DNA of 64,000 nt from AC-32 sp963763475 (GCA_963763475.1 CAVXOR010000002.1:186001-250000), one strand, 5' to 3'; positions 43,165-52,819 are shown, numbered from the stretch's first letter. Translations and numbers: made by a program. The notes: a model not told the origin generated them from the letters alone.

Positions 43165-44424
43165 AAGCTGCTCGAACGGCTCCGCGTCGTCGAACGGCCC
43201 GATCAGCGCGAGGTTCAGCCCGCCCGAGGCGATCACGTCCTGTGCGACGCGTTGCACGTCCTCGGCGGTGACCGCGTCCAGCCCGGCGGTGATCTCTTCC
43301 GGCTCGACCGCCTTGCCCTCGAGCACCTCGCGGCTGAGCCCGAACATCGTCATGCCCTGCGGGTTCTCGAGCCGGAGCACGAAGCGTCCCTTGGCGAGCG
43401 CGCGCGCCTTCTCGAGCTCCTCTGACGGAACCGCCTCGTCGGCGATACGGCGGAACTCCTGCGCGATCGTCTCGACCGCCTCGTCGGCCCGGTTGATGTC
43501 GACTCCGGCCTGCGAGTAGAGCGAGCCGGCGTCGGTGTAGCTCTGGTTGTGGGCGAAGACGTAGTAGGCGAGGCCGCGCCGCTCGCGCACCTCGGTGAAG
43601 AGCCGCGAGGACATGCCCGTGCCCAGCACCGTCGAGAGCAGCTGCAGCGAGTAACGGTCGGGATGGTCGAGCGGGTAGCTGCGGACGCCGAGGCAGAGGT
43701 GGGCCTGGTCCGACTCCTTGCGGTGAATCGTCAACCGTGGTTCGGCGCTGGGCTCGACCTCGACTGCCGCCGGCGCTCCGGGCTCCTTCGGCTCGATGTC
43801 GCCGAGCAGCCGCTGCACCGTCTCGAGCGGGTCGCCGTCGAGCCGCCCGCCGAGGCCGACGACCATCCGGTCCGGCGTGTACCAGCGGTCGACGTAGCCG
43901 CGGAACGTATCGCGCGTCGCCGCGCGGACCGTCTCCTTCTTGCCGATGATGTCCCAGCCGAGAGGCTGGTCGCCGTAGAGGAGCTGGTCGTAGACGCCGC
44001 CGATGAAGTCGCGGGGCGTGTCGTAGTACATGTTCATCTCCTCGACGATCACGCCCTTCTCGCGCTCGATCTCGTCGCTCTCGAACTTCGAGTTGCGGAG
44101 CATGTCGACCAGCACGTCCAGCGCCCGGTCGCGGTAGTCGGCCGCGCACTTGACGTAGTAGCCCGTGTACTCCTTGCTCGTGAAGGCGTTGAACTCGCCG
44201 CCGAGGCCGTCCACCTCCATGCCGATGTCGCGTGCCGTCGGCCGGCGCTCGGTGCCCTTGAAGAACATGTGCTCGGCGAAGTGCGCGATCCCGTTCGTGT
44301 CCGGGGTCTCGTAGCGCGAGCCGGCGGCGAGCATGATCATGCAGGTGACCGACTGCACCTGCGGCAGGTCGGCGGTCAGCACGCGCAGGCCGTTGTCGAG
44401 CTGGTGTCGCTGGAAGACGCTCAC
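43150..44424 (-). CDS. M16 family zinc metallopeptidase
   Basis: 424 residues from GTG 44424 (GTGA overlap with the thioesterase gene). The inverted zinc motif H48-x2-E51-H52 (IAHFAEHMFFKGTERR) and the downstream Glu in GVIVEEMNMYYD are complete, so this is an active-type subunit. A second M16 domain follows (about 170-350). It resembles bacterial processing-peptidase-like proteins (about 420 residues), often found near polynucleotide phosphorylase, which is not seen here. Confidence 0.9.
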   Translation of the reverse strand: MSVFQRHQLDNGLRVLTADLPQVQSVTCMIMLAAGSRYETPDTNGIAHFAEHMFFKGTERRPTARDIGMEVDGLGGEFNAFTSKEYTGYYVKCAADYRDRALDVLVDMLRNSKFESDEIEREKGVIVEEMNMYYDTPRDFIGGVYDQLLYGDQPLGWDIIGKKETVRAATRDTFRGYVDRWYTPDRMVVGLGGRLDGDPLETVQRLLGDIEPKEPGAPAAVEVEPSAEPRLTIHRKESDQAHLCLGVRSYPLDHPDRYSLQLLSTVLGTGMSSRLFTEVRERRGLAYYVFAHNQSYTDAGSLYSQAGVDINRADEAVETIAQEFRRIADEAVPSEELEKARALAKGRFVLRLENPQGMTMFGLSREVLEGKAVEPEEITAGLDAVTAEDVQRVAQDVIASGGLNLALIGPFDDAEPFEQLLQGR

Positions 44425-44801
44425 GCCGCCAGCTTCTCCCGCCACTCGTCGGGGATCGAGACCGGCTCGCGGCGCTCGTAGTCGTAGGTCACGAGCACCG
44501 TCTTCGCCTCGGCGACCAGCTCTTCTCCGACGCGCAGCTCGTGCCCGAGGTCGAAGCTCTTGTCGCCGAACCGGTCTACGCGAACGCTGACCTCGACCTC
44601 GTCGCCGAAGCGGACGGGCGCGCGGAAGTCGATCTCGATCCGGGCGACGATGATGGCCAGGTCCTCCAGGGTCTGCACCGCCCCGAGATGCTGCAGGAAG
44701 GCGGCGCGCGCCGACTCGATGTAGGTCAGGAAGACCGCGTTGTTGACGTGACCCATCGGGTCGAGGTCGCGGAAGCGGACGGCCTCACGGTGCACGAACA
44801 T
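44421..44801 (-). CDS. Acyl-CoA thioesterase (4HBT family)
   Basis: 126 residues from ATG 44801. Hotdog fold with the 4HBT motif FRDLDPMGHVNNAVFLTYIESAR (in part; catalytic Asp about residue 13) followed by IEIDFRAPVRFGDEVEV. The family hydrolyses acyl-CoA thioesters. The start was set at the short form because longer ones run into the divergent SIS gene. The end overlaps the M16 peptidase start by four bases. Confidence 0.87.
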   Translation of the reverse strand: MFVHREAVRFRDLDPMGHVNNAVFLTYIESARAAFLQHLGAVQTLEDLAIIVARIEIDFRAPVRFGDEVEVSVRVDRFGDKSFDLGHELRVGEELVAEAKTVLVTYDYERREPVSIPDEWREKLAA

Positions 44802-44808
44802 CGCCGCG

Positions 44809-45684
44809 ATGCTAGATGCTCCGCGCGTGGCGGGGGAAGAGATGAGACGCGCGATCCTCGCGCAGCCGGACTGGCTGCGGGGGGTCCCGGGCGACCGGCG
44901 GCTGCCCGAGGGCCGCGTGCTGCACACGGGCTGCGGCACCTCCTTCCACGCCGCGCAGACCGGCGGCTGCGCAGAACAGGCGCTCGAGCTCGTCCTGCGC
45001 CCACGCGAGGCGGATGCGCTCCTCGTGGTCAGCCACGAGGGCGACACGCCGCTCTCGCTGGAGGCGGCACGCGCCTTCGACGGGCCCGTCTGGCTCGTGA
45101 CCGCCAAGCCCGACAGCCCGCTGGGTCAGCTCGCGGACGAGGTCGTGGTCGCGACGCCGGAGGTCGAGCAGAGCTGGTGTCACACGGCCAGCTACACGTG
45201 CGCGGTGGCGGCGATCGCGGCGCTGCACGGCGAGGACGTCGGCGGCCTGCCGGGTCTGGTCGAGCAGGCGCTCGAGCAGCGCGAGCCGGTGAGCTCACAC
45301 GAACGCTTCCTCGTCGCCGGCGCGGGCCGCGACTGGCCGACCGCGCAGGAGGCGGTGCTGAAGCTGCGCGAGGGGGCGTACGTGGCGGCGGAGGCGCATC
45401 ACACGGAGCAGCTGCTGCACGGCCACCTGGCCGCGGTCGACGAGTCCGTCCGCGCGTTCGTGCTCGAGGGCGCGGGTCGGGCGGCCGAGCGGGCGGCGGG
45501 CGCGGTCGCGGCTCTGCGGGAGCTCGGCTGTGAGACGACGCTCGTGCCGACCGTCCACCCGGTGGCCGACATCGTCCGCTTCCAGCTGCTGACGCTCGAT
45601 CTTGCAGAGGCGCGCGGCGTCGACCCGGACAAGATCCGCCGCGACGACCCGCGCTGGAACCGGGCTCGCGAGGCTTACGAGTGA
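44809..45684 (+). CDS. SIS-domain protein (GlmS/AgaS isomerase-like)
   Basis: 291 residues from ATG 44809; GTG 44827 or ATG 44842 would leave more room for a promoter after the divergent thioesterase gene seven bases away. Two SIS (sugar isomerase) domains: VLHTGCGTSFHAAQTGG and LLVVSHEGDTPLSLEAAR in the first, FLVAGAGRDWPTAQEAVLKLREG and EQLLHGHLAAVD in the second. It resembles the isomerase half of glucosamine-6-phosphate synthase without the glutaminase domain. It probably acts on a phosphorylated amino sugar. Confidence 0.83.
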   Translation: MLDAPRVAGEEMRRAILAQPDWLRGVPGDRRLPEGRVLHTGCGTSFHAAQTGGCAEQALELVLRPREADALLVVSHEGDTPLSLEAARAFDGPVWLVTAKPDSPLGQLADEVVVATPEVEQSWCHTASYTCAVAAIAALHGEDVGGLPGLVEQALEQREPVSSHERFLVAGAGRDWPTAQEAVLKLREGAYVAAEAHHTEQLLHGHLAAVDESVRAFVLEGAGRAAERAAGAVAALRELGCETTLVPTVHPVADIVRFQLLTLDLAEARGVDPDKIRRDDPRWNRAREAYE

Positions 45685-46641
45685 GCGGCTAGCAGCTCGG
45701 CCTCGCGCTCTGGGGTGAGGCCGACGCCCTCCACGGTCTCGGCATGCTCGAGCGTGTCGCGCACCGTCTCCTCGAGCGGGCGGAACGTGAGCCCGCGCCT
45801 CGATCGCGCTGGAGACGCTCACTTCGTGCATCGCGGCTGCATCCGGATCGGAGATCCAGAGCGGCAGCTCCATCCACTCCCCGACCTCGTGCTGCTTCAG
45901 CAGCTCGGCCGGGACCCACTCCAAGGTCGCGTCGCCGCCGCTGACCGCGCGGCAGGTCTCGAGCACGTCGCGCCAGCTGCGGCCGGGGTGCGTGGCGTTG
46001 TAGACGCCGGCTGTCCGCCGCTCGGCCAGGTCGACCAGCCAAGAGCCGAGATCCCTGGCATCGATGAACTGCACCTGATCCTCGGGTGGCGCCGGCGCGA
46101 TGACCTGTCCACCGCGGGCGACCCGGTGCGGCCAGTAGGTGAAGCGTCCGGTGGGGTCGTGGGCGCCGACGATCAGCCCCGGCCGAACGCTCGCCTGCCG
46201 CTCGGCGAAGACCTCGGCGACCGTCTGCTCGCAGAGCGCCTTCAGCGCCCCGTAGTTCGAGTAGTCGTCGGTCAGCTTGTCGTCGGGGAGGTCTCCGAGC
46301 TCGGCCACCGGGCTGTGCTCGTCGACCGGCTGGGCGAGGCTCGCGTACACCGAGACGCTCGAGACGAACAGGTAGTGGCCGGTCGCGTCGGCCAGCGCCT
46401 CGGCCGAGGCGCGGACCACCGAGGGGATGTAGCCGGAGGGATCCAGCACGGCGTCCCACTCGCGACCTTCCAGCGGGCTGAGGTCGGCCGTCCGGTCGCC
46501 GCGCAGCTTCTCCGCTTCGGGGAACAGCTCGGGATTCGTCTCGCCGCGGTTGAAGAGCGTCACCTCGTGCCCGCGCGCGAGCGCCGCCTCGACCGCAGCG
46601 CGCCCGAGGAACCTCGTCCCGCCGAGAACGAGCAGCCTCAT
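45675..46641 (-). CDS. NAD-dependent epimerase/dehydratase-like protein (one frameshift near its 3' end)
   Basis: About 321 residues. Rossmann motif LLVLGGTRFLG at the start, extended-SDR Ser/Tyr/Lys region (SSVSVY, YSNYGALK). After MHEVSVSSAIEA the frame breaks: GCGCGGGCTC needs one base fewer (about 45792-45798) to continue as LTFRPLEETVRDTLEH and end at TAA 45675 as ELLAAHS. Without correction the frame runs on for 180 residues antisense to the SIS gene. It overlaps the DUF998-like gene by four bases upstream (ATGA) and the SIS gene end by 10. Confidence 0.82.
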
Positions 46642-47300
46642 GCCGTGACCGGCGGCGCTTCGCGTCGCAGTAGGTGGAGGGCGATGTAGGCCATCCAGGC
46701 GAAGCCGACGGCCGTCCCGGCGCGCGTGGCGGCGCCGTCACCCCAGGCGGAGAAGACGGCGTTGGCGGCGATCAGCGCCGGCACCACCGCGAGGGGCGGC
46801 AGCCAGGCGTCGCGCCAGCCCGGGATCCGCCGGAAGGCAAAGGCGAGGATCAACGGCGCGAGCAGGAACGCAGCCGCCGTGACGCCGGACTCGATCTTGT
46901 GGGCGTGCGCGTGCCAGGAGACGTTGTCGCAGTCGACGTCGATGCCGCGGCAGTCGAGGCGCACGAGCCCGTCGATGAAGGCACCGGCGCCCGTGATGGC
47001 GACTGCCAGCGCTCCGAGGCGACCGAGCGTGTCAGGGCTCAGCGCAACCCAGAGGCCGACGGCGAAGACGATCACGAGCAGGCCGGTCAGGTTGTCGCCG
47101 AGCTGGTTGAACAACCACGGGCTGGCGGCGGTCAGCGCGCCGAGGTCCGAGGTGTCGTCGCGCACCGAGCTGTACGCGGAGGGCTGCGCAAGGCCCCCGA
47201 GCGTCCAGCCGAGCAGCAGCGTCGCGAACGCCAGTAGCGCGCAGATCGCACCCGCGCGCACGAGCGGCGGCTGCGCGTGGTCGGCCGGGGGCCGCGCCAT
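46638..47300 (-). CDS. DUF998-like membrane protein
   Basis: 220 residues with six hydrophobic segments. The pattern (an early GWTLGGLAQPSAYSSVRDDTSDLGA loop, in part, and a CRGIDVDCDNVSWHAHAHKIES loop with possible paired cysteines before helix four) resembles DUF998 proteins of actinobacteria. The function is unknown. Its stop overlaps the epimerase start (ATGA), so the two are co-transcribed. Confidence 0.72.
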   Translation of the reverse strand: MARPPADHAQPPLVRAGAICALLAFATLLLGWTLGGLAQPSAYSSVRDDTSDLGALTAASPWLFNQLGDNLTGLLVIVFAVGLWVALSPDTLGRLGALAVAITGAGAFIDGLVRLDCRGIDVDCDNVSWHAHAHKIESGVTAAAFLLAPLILAFAFRRIPGWRDAWLPPLAVVPALIAANAVFSAWGDGAATRAGTAVGFAWMAYIALHLLRREAPPVTA

Positions 47301-47323
47301 GCGGTCACCCTAACCCGTCGCGG

Positions 47324-48484
47324 CTAGAGCGACCCCAGCGCCTCGAGCAGCCGGTCGACCTCTTCGGCCGTGTTGTAGTGGAGCATCCCGGCGCGCACTG
47401 CGCCTTCTGGGAGGCCGAGCTTTTCCATCACCTCGACCGCGTAGTAGTTCCCGCGCCAGACCGCCAGGTTGCGCTCGCCGAGCCGGGTGGCCGCGTCGAG
47501 CGGCGAGAGGCCCTCGACGTTGAAGCAGAAGGTCGGCACGCGCCCCTGCATCGTCGGCCGGCCGTAGAGCGCGCAGCTCGCGGGGAGCCCAGCGAGAAAG
47601 CGCTCGCCAAGCTCGCGCTCGTGGGCGACGATCGCATCGAAGCCGATCGAATCGAGGTACCCCACCGCAGCGACGAAGCCGGCGAGCAGCTCGTGCGGCA
47701 GCGTGCCGGTCTCGAACTTGTGCCCGAGCGGCGTCTCGGCGGCCGGGCGCACCTTGTACGGGCGCCAGCGCTCGAGCAGCTCGGCCCGCGCGAAGGCGAC
47801 CCCGAGGTGCGGGCCGAAGTACTTGTAGGGCGAGCAGATCAGCACGTCGGCGCCGACGGCCGCGACGTCGATCGGCCCGTGCGGCGCGTAGTGCACCGCG
47901 TCGACCCAGGCAAGCGCGCCGGCCGAATGCGCCAGCTCGGCCACACGCGCGACGTCGACGAGCGTGCCGACCGCGTTCGAGGCCCAGGGGAAGGCGACGA
48001 CGCGCGTCCGCTCGGAAAGCTGCGCCTCGAGGTCGTCGAGGTCGAGACTCGTGTCGTCGCGGATCGCGGCCACGCGCACCTTCAGTCCGAGGTCGTGCGC
48101 CAGCTCCAGCCACGGCGAGACGTTGCCGTCGTGGTCGAGCTGGGTGACGACGATCTCGTCGCCGGCTTCGAGCTCCCGGCCGACCGTGCGGCTGAGTACG
48201 AAGTTGAGCGTCGTCATGTTCGCGCCGAAGACGACCTCCTCCGGCGTGCAGCCGAGGAACTCCCCGCCTGCCCGGCGGGCCTCATCGACGAGAGCCTCGG
48301 TACGGCGGCTGGTCGAATACGGGCCACTGACGTTCGCGTTCGAGGTGCGGAGGTAGTCGGCGATCGCCTCGATCACCTCGTCCGGCACCTGCGAGCCGCC
48401 GGGGCCGTCGAAGAAGACGAGCTCGTTCTCGAGAGCCGAGAACCGCGCTCGGACCGCCGCCACATCGAGAGCCACCGCGCTCAC
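47324..48484 (-). CDS. Cysteine desulfurase-like PLP enzyme (VC1184-type family)
   Basis: 386 residues from GTG 48484; a longer frame to 48652 crosses the divergent ABC transporter leader. Fold type I aminotransferase class V: substrate-side FFDGPGGSQVP, VVFGANMTTLNFVLSR, cofactor Asp/His segment VDAVHYAPHG and the PLP lysine in ICSPYKYFGPHLG. The pattern fits the cysteine desulfurase-like subfamily rather than IscS/SufS; the persulfide-forming Cys loop is not evident, so the true reaction is uncertain. Confidence 0.83.
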   Translation of the reverse strand: MSAVALDVAAVRARFSALENELVFFDGPGGSQVPDEVIEAIADYLRTSNANVSGPYSTSRRTEALVDEARRAGGEFLGCTPEEVVFGANMTTLNFVLSRTVGRELEAGDEIVVTQLDHDGNVSPWLELAHDLGLKVRVAAIRDDTSLDLDDLEAQLSERTRVVAFPWASNAVGTLVDVARVAELAHSAGALAWVDAVHYAPHGPIDVAAVGADVLICSPYKYFGPHLGVAFARAELLERWRPYKVRPAAETPLGHKFETGTLPHELLAGFVAAVGYLDSIGFDAIVAHERELGERFLAGLPASCALYGRPTMQGRVPTFCFNVEGLSPLDAATRLGERNLAVWRGNYYAVEVMEKLGLPEGAVRAGMLHYNTAEEVDRLLEALGSL

Positions 48485-48575
48485 GGAACGGACGGTATCC
48501 GAACGATCGTTGCCACTTGCTACCTTCGGTGAGACACTGGTGGGGAGACCGAGGGGACCGATCGAGGGGGAGCAC

Positions 48576-49349
48576 ATGGAAGCCGCCGCAGTACCAACTG
48601 TCGATGTCGCCGAGCAGGCGCCGGGCGCCGTCGTCGCCGCGCGAGACATCACCCGCCGCTACGGCGAGGGCGACACCGCGGTGGACGCGCTGCGGGGCGT
48701 CTCGCTCGAGGTGCAGAAGGGCAAGCTGACCGCGGTGATGGGGCCGTCGGGCTCCGGCAAGTCGACCCTGATGCACATCCTGGCCGCGCTCGACCGGCCG
48801 ACGAGCGGCGAGATCTGGATCGCAGGCACGAAGCTGGGCGCGCTCAGCGACAACGCGATCACGAAGCTGCGCCGCGAGCACATCGGCTTTGTCTTCCAGT
48901 TCTTCAACTTGCTCCCGATGCTGACGGCCGAGGAGAACATCGTCCTGCCGCTCACGATCGCCGGCGAGAAGCCCGAGAAGGAGTGGCGTGAGCAGCTGCT
49001 GAAGACGGTCGGGCTCGACGACCGCCGCGAGCACCGGCCGTCCGAGCTCTCAGGCGGCCAGCAGCAGCGCGTCGCGATCGCGCGGGCGCTGATCTCGAAG
49101 CCGACGGTTGTCTTCGCCGACGAGCCGACCGGCAACCTCGACTCGAAGACCGGGGCCGAGATCCTCGAGCTCCTTCGCGGGTCGGTCGAGGATCTCGCTC
49201 AGACGACGGTGATGGTCACGCACGATCCGTACGCGGCCGCGATCGCCGACCGGATCCTGTTCCTCGCCGACGGGCTCATCGTCCGCGACATGCCGCGCTC
49301 CGAACCGGGCGCCGTGATGGCGGCGATGGACGAGCTCACGCAGAGCTGA
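48576..49349 (+). CDS. ABC transporter ATP-binding protein (MacB/LolD type)
   Basis: 257 residues from ATG 48576, preceded by a good Shine-Dalgarno (GAGGGGGAGC). Walker A GPSGSGKST (about 56-64), Q-loop FVFQFFNLLP, signature LSGGQQQR, Walker B VVFADEPTGNLDS and H-loop VMVTHD are all present. This is the lipoprotein-translocase/MacB branch. It overlaps the permease gene by one base (TGATG). Confidence 0.93.
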   Translation: MEAAAVPTVDVAEQAPGAVVAARDITRRYGEGDTAVDALRGVSLEVQKGKLTAVMGPSGSGKSTLMHILAALDRPTSGEIWIAGTKLGALSDNAITKLRREHIGFVFQFFNLLPMLTAEENIVLPLTIAGEKPEKEWREQLLKTVGLDDRREHRPSELSGGQQQRVAIARALISKPTVVFADEPTGNLDSKTGAEILELLRGSVEDLAQTTVMVTHDPYAAAIADRILFLADGLIVRDMPRSEPGAVMAAMDELTQS

Positions 49350-51913
49350 TGCTGGTCGTCGCACTGAAGGGCCTCGCCGGGCGGAAGGTGCGCGCGCTCC
49401 TGACGGCGATCGCGATCATCCTCGGCGTCGCGATGATCAGCGGCACCTACGTCCTGACGGACACGATCAACAACGGCTTCGACACGATCTTCTCGCAGTC
49501 GTACCAGAACGCCGACGTGGTGATCACCGGCAAGGCGGCCTTCGACAGCGCGGACGGCGAGTCGGTCGAGCCGCCGTCGATGCCCGAGTCGCTGCTCGGC
49601 GAGGTGCAGAAGCTCCCCGGCGTCGAGCTCGCGGCCGGCTCCGTCACCACCGACACGCTGAAGCTGATCGGGAAGGACGGGAAGGTGATCTCGACCGGCG
49701 GAGCGCCGTCGCTCGGGTTCTCCGTCACGCCGGCCGGGCAGCCGTTCAACCCCACGAAGCTGACGGAAGGCAGCTGGCCGCACGGGAACGACGAGGTCGT
49801 GATCGACAACGCGACCGCGTCGGGCCACGGATTCGACGTCGGCGACCTGATCGGGGTGCAGGCGTTCGGCCCGGCCAAGAAGCTGCGGATCAGCGGCATC
49901 GCCGAGTTCCCCGACGTGAGCGTCGGCGGCGCGACCTTCGCGATCCTCGACCAGCCGGCCGCGCAGCAGCTCTTCCACAAGGCCGGCCAGCTCGACGGGA
50001 TCCGCGTCCAGTCCAAGCCCGGCGTCGAGGAGCCGGACCTGGTCAACCAGATCAAGCCCCTGCTGAGCTCGACCGAGCAGGTCCGCAGCGGCAGCGAGCA
50101 GGCGAAGAAGGACAAGGAGGAGGCTGGCAGCTTCATCTCGTTCCTCCGGTACGCCCTGCTCGCCTTCGCAGGTATCTCGCTCTTCGTCGGCGCCTTCGTG
50201 ATCGCCAACACGCTCTCGATCACGATCGCCCAGCGGATGCGCGAGTTCGCGACGCTGCGCACGCTCGGGGCCTCGAGGCGTCAGGTCATGTGGTCGGTCG
50301 TGATCGAGGCCTTCGTGATCGGCCTGATCGGCTCGGTGATCGGGCTCTTCCTCGGCCTCGGGCTGGCGAAGCTGCTCAACTGGCTGTTCGTCAAGATCGG
50401 GATCGACCTGCCGCACGGCTCGACGGTGTTCGCGATGCGCACGGTGATCGTCTGCCTGCTGGTCGGGACGCTGGTCACGCTGTTCGCGAGCATCCGGCCC
50501 GCGCGACGCGCGACGCGTGTGCCGCCGATCGCCGCAGTGCGCGAAGGCTCGGTGCTGCCGCCGTCCCGCTGGGCCAAGTACGGCACCGTCACCTCGCTGA
50601 CCGTGCTCGTCCTCGCGATCGTGATGGTCTCCCTGGGCGCGCTCGCAAGCGGCCTCGCAACCGGCCCGCGACTGCTGCTGCTCGGGATCGGCGTGCTGCT
50701 GCTCTTCCTCGGGGTCTCGATGAACGCTGCCAAGGTCGTGCGCCCCCTGGCGGCGGTGCTCGGCGCCCCGGCGCGCTCGATCGGCGGCGCCCCCGGAATC
50801 TTGGCCCGCGACAACGCGACCCGGAACCCGGCCAGGACTGCTTCCACGGCTTCGGCTCTGATGATCGGGCTCGCACTCGTCACCTTCGTCGCCATCTTCG
50901 GCCAGGGGATCCGCAGCTCGTTCGAGGACGCGGTCAACGAGCTCTTCGTCGGCGATTACGCGCTGACCTCGTCGAACACGTTCACGCCGATTCCCGCGGA
51001 GGCCGGCAAGGCGCTTGTCGGCAAGCCGGGCATCAACGACGTCTCGGCGATCCGCGCAGGCTCCGCGCGTTACCTCGGCGGCAACAACAACCTGACTGCG
51101 GTGCAGCCGAACCTGAACAAGACCCTCGCGATGGACTGGACGCAGGGCGACGACAGCGTCCCGGGCAAGCTCGGCAACGACGGCTTCTTCGCGAGCAAGA
51201 ACTACGTCGAGGACCACCACCTCAGCCTCGGCTCGCCGGTCACCCTCCAGTTCCCGAGCGGCAAGAAGGCGACCGTGAAGCTGAAGGGCGTCTGGGACGA
51301 GCCGAAGGGCGGCTCCCCGTTCGGGCACATCACGATCTCGACCACGCTGTTCGACAAGTTCACGCCCCGTCCGCGTGACGAGATGGTGCTCGCCAACACG
51401 CCGGGCGGTGTCACGGACGCGAACACGGCGCACCTCGAGCAGCAGGTCAGGGACTTCGCCGACGCCAAGGTCCAGACGCGCGACGAGTTCAAGTCGAACT
51501 TCGAGGCCCCCATCAACAAGCTTCTCAACCTGCTCTACGCGCTGCTCGCGTTGTCGGTGATCGTCAGCCTCGTGGGGATCATCAACACGCTCGTGCTGAC
51601 GGTCTTCGAGCGGACGCGCGAGCTGGGAATGCTGCGCGCCGTGGGGATGACGCGGCGGCAGGTGCGGATGATGATCCGCTACGAGAGCATCGTCACCGCG
51701 CTGATGGGAGCCGTGCTCGGCATGGTCGTCGGGGTCTTCCTCGCGGCTCTCGTGACGCATTCGCTGTCGAGCTCCGGGATCGTGTTCGCGGTGCCCTGGA
51801 TCCAGATCGTCTACTTCCTGATCGCTGCGATCCTGGTCGGAATCCTTGCCGCCGTGATTCCGGCTCGCCGGGCCGCTCGCCTGAACGTCCTGCAGGCGCT
51901 CCAGTACGAGTAA
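49349..51913 (+). CDS. FtsX-like ABC permease with two FtsX domains
   Basis: 854 residues. An N-terminal helix (ALLTAIAIILGVAMISGTYVL) is followed by a large extracytoplasmic domain (about 35-250), an FtsX domain with three helices (about 262-400), a further pair of helices (about 410-450), a second periplasmic domain and a C-terminal FtsX domain (about 720-845). This two-FtsX layout is common in actinobacterial exporters. With the ATPase upstream it may export or extract a lipid, peptide or drug; the substrate is unknown. Confidence 0.9.
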   Translation: MLVVALKGLAGRKVRALLTAIAIILGVAMISGTYVLTDTINNGFDTIFSQSYQNADVVITGKAAFDSADGESVEPPSMPESLLGEVQKLPGVELAAGSVTTDTLKLIGKDGKVISTGGAPSLGFSVTPAGQPFNPTKLTEGSWPHGNDEVVIDNATASGHGFDVGDLIGVQAFGPAKKLRISGIAEFPDVSVGGATFAILDQPAAQQLFHKAGQLDGIRVQSKPGVEEPDLVNQIKPLLSSTEQVRSGSEQAKKDKEEAGSFISFLRYALLAFAGISLFVGAFVIANTLSITIAQRMREFATLRTLGASRRQVMWSVVIEAFVIGLIGSVIGLFLGLGLAKLLNWLFVKIGIDLPHGSTVFAMRTVIVCLLVGTLVTLFASIRPARRATRVPPIAAVREGSVLPPSRWAKYGTVTSLTVLVLAIVMVSLGALASGLATGPRLLLLGIGVLLLFLGVSMNAAKVVRPLAAVLGAPARSIGGAPGILARDNATRNPARTASTASALMIGLALVTFVAIFGQGIRSSFEDAVNELFVGDYALTSSNTFTPIPAEAGKALVGKPGINDVSAIRAGSARYLGGNNNLTAVQPNLNKTLAMDWTQGDDSVPGKLGNDGFFASKNYVEDHHLSLGSPVTLQFPSGKKATVKLKGVWDEPKGGSPFGHITISTTLFDKFTPRPRDEMVLANTPGGVTDANTAHLEQQVRDFADAKVQTRDEFKSNFEAPINKLLNLLYALLALSVIVSLVGIINTLVLTVFERTRELGMLRAVGMTRRQVRMMIRYESIVTALMGAVLGMVVGVFLAALVTHSLSSSGIVFAVPWIQIVYFLIAAILVGILAAVIPARRAARLNVLQALQYE

Positions 51914-51957
51914 CCCGTCGCTGTCGATCCGTCCGGGCCCGTGCATAGGCTCAGGCC

Positions 51958-52146
51958 GTGCGCCGGCTACGACCGCTCAGCGAGGAGGAGTGCTACCTCC
52001 GCTGCTACGGAGTCGACGAGACGATGGTCCGCGTCGTCCGGCTCGAGTCGCAGCGGCCGGCGCCGCGTTTCCGGGTGACCGGTGAGGAGCTGCGGCGGCT
52101 GTTCGAGGTTCGGCTCGACGCCCGCGAGGCGGAGCTGGCGGCGTGA
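51958..52146 (+). CDS. Small hypothetical protein
   Basis: 62 residues from GTG 51958, basic and charged (RRLRPLSEEECYLRCYG at the start, RVTGEELRRLFEVRLDAREAEL at the end). Codon use looks like the neighbouring genes. It has two cysteines in ECYLRCYG but no recognised domain. It lies 44 bases after the permease and may be its last operon member. Confidence 0.55.
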   Translation: MRRLRPLSEEECYLRCYGVDETMVRVVRLESQRPAPRFRVTGEELRRLFEVRLDAREAELAA

Positions 52147-52215
52147 GGACGTGCTCGCGCTGGAGCCGCACGCGCCGGGTGATCGGCCTGCGCCGGGTGC
52201 CGAGGCCGTCGGGCC

Positions 52216-52776
52216 ATGAGCGGCGCTGCTCGCCGCGGCGGCGCTCGGCCGCCCGCTGCCGCTAGCGCAGTCCCGGACGTTCTCGGGCCTGGCCTACAGG
52301 TCGTCTTCTGCGGGATCAACCCGGGCTTCGTCTCGGACGCGGCCAGGGCGCACTTCGCCAACCCGCGTAACGACTTCTGGCGGCTGCTGCACGCAGCCGG
52401 CTTCACGTCGCGGCTTTACGAGCCGTCCGAGCAGTTCGAGGTGTTGCGCGACCGGATCGGCCTGACGAACGCGGCGCCGCGGACGACGCGCGGCTCGGGC
52501 GACCTGCGCCGGGCCGACTTCGCCGGGGCGGCGGAACGCCTCGAGCAGCTGGCGCTCGAGCTGCGGCCGGCCTGGATCGCGTTCGTCGGGAAGGAGGCGT
52601 ACCGCGGCGCCTTCAACCAGCGCGCGGAGCTCGGCCCGCAGGAGCGGCGCCTCGGGGAGACCCGCCTCTTCGTGCTCCCCTCGACCTCCCCGGCGAACGC
52701 GGCCGTGCCGTGGAACGAGCGGCTGCGCTGGTTCTCGGGCCTCGCGGCCGAGGTACGGCTCGAGTCGGGCACATGA
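52216..52776 (+). CDS. mug: G/U mismatch-specific uracil/thymine DNA glycosylase (Mug/TDG type)
   Basis: 186 residues. The uracil-DNA glycosylase fold motifs of the Mug branch are visible: VVFCGINPGFVSD (motif 1), ANPRNDFWRLLHAAGF and the C-terminal LPSTSPANAAVPWNERL (motif 2). It should excise uracil or thymine mispaired with guanine in base excision repair. A GC hairpin (52782-52807) follows the stop codon. Confidence 0.9.
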   Translation: MSGAARRGGARPPAAASAVPDVLGPGLQVVFCGINPGFVSDAARAHFANPRNDFWRLLHAAGFTSRLYEPSEQFEVLRDRIGLTNAAPRTTRGSGDLRRADFAGAAERLEQLALELRPAWIAFVGKEAYRGAFNQRAELGPQERRLGETRLFVLPSTSPANAAVPWNERLRWFSGLAAEVRLESGT

Positions 52777-52781
52777 ATAGT

Positions 52782-52807
52782 GGCCGGCCGCGCGGGTGCG
52801 GCCGGCC
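52782..52807. terminator. Bidirectional GC hairpin between convergent genes
   Basis: GGCCGGCCGC and GCGGCCGGCC (10-bp perfect arms) enclose a six-base loop, directly between the Mug-type gene and the convergent membrane protein gene. There is no strong T-run on either side, so termination would depend on the stem or on Rho. Confidence 0.65.
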
Positions 52808-52819
52808 GCAGGTGCCTTC

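Noticed and set aside
45295..45674. C-terminal 126-residue extension of the epimerase
   Set aside because: Out-of-frame read-through after the single-base shift; antisense to the SIS-domain gene.
49199..51946. Very long (915-codon) minus-strand open frame opposite the FtsX permease gene
   Set aside because: Asp/Arg/His-rich low-complexity translation typical of antisense frames in GC-rich coding DNA; the plus-strand frame has clear domains and coupling to the ATPase gene.
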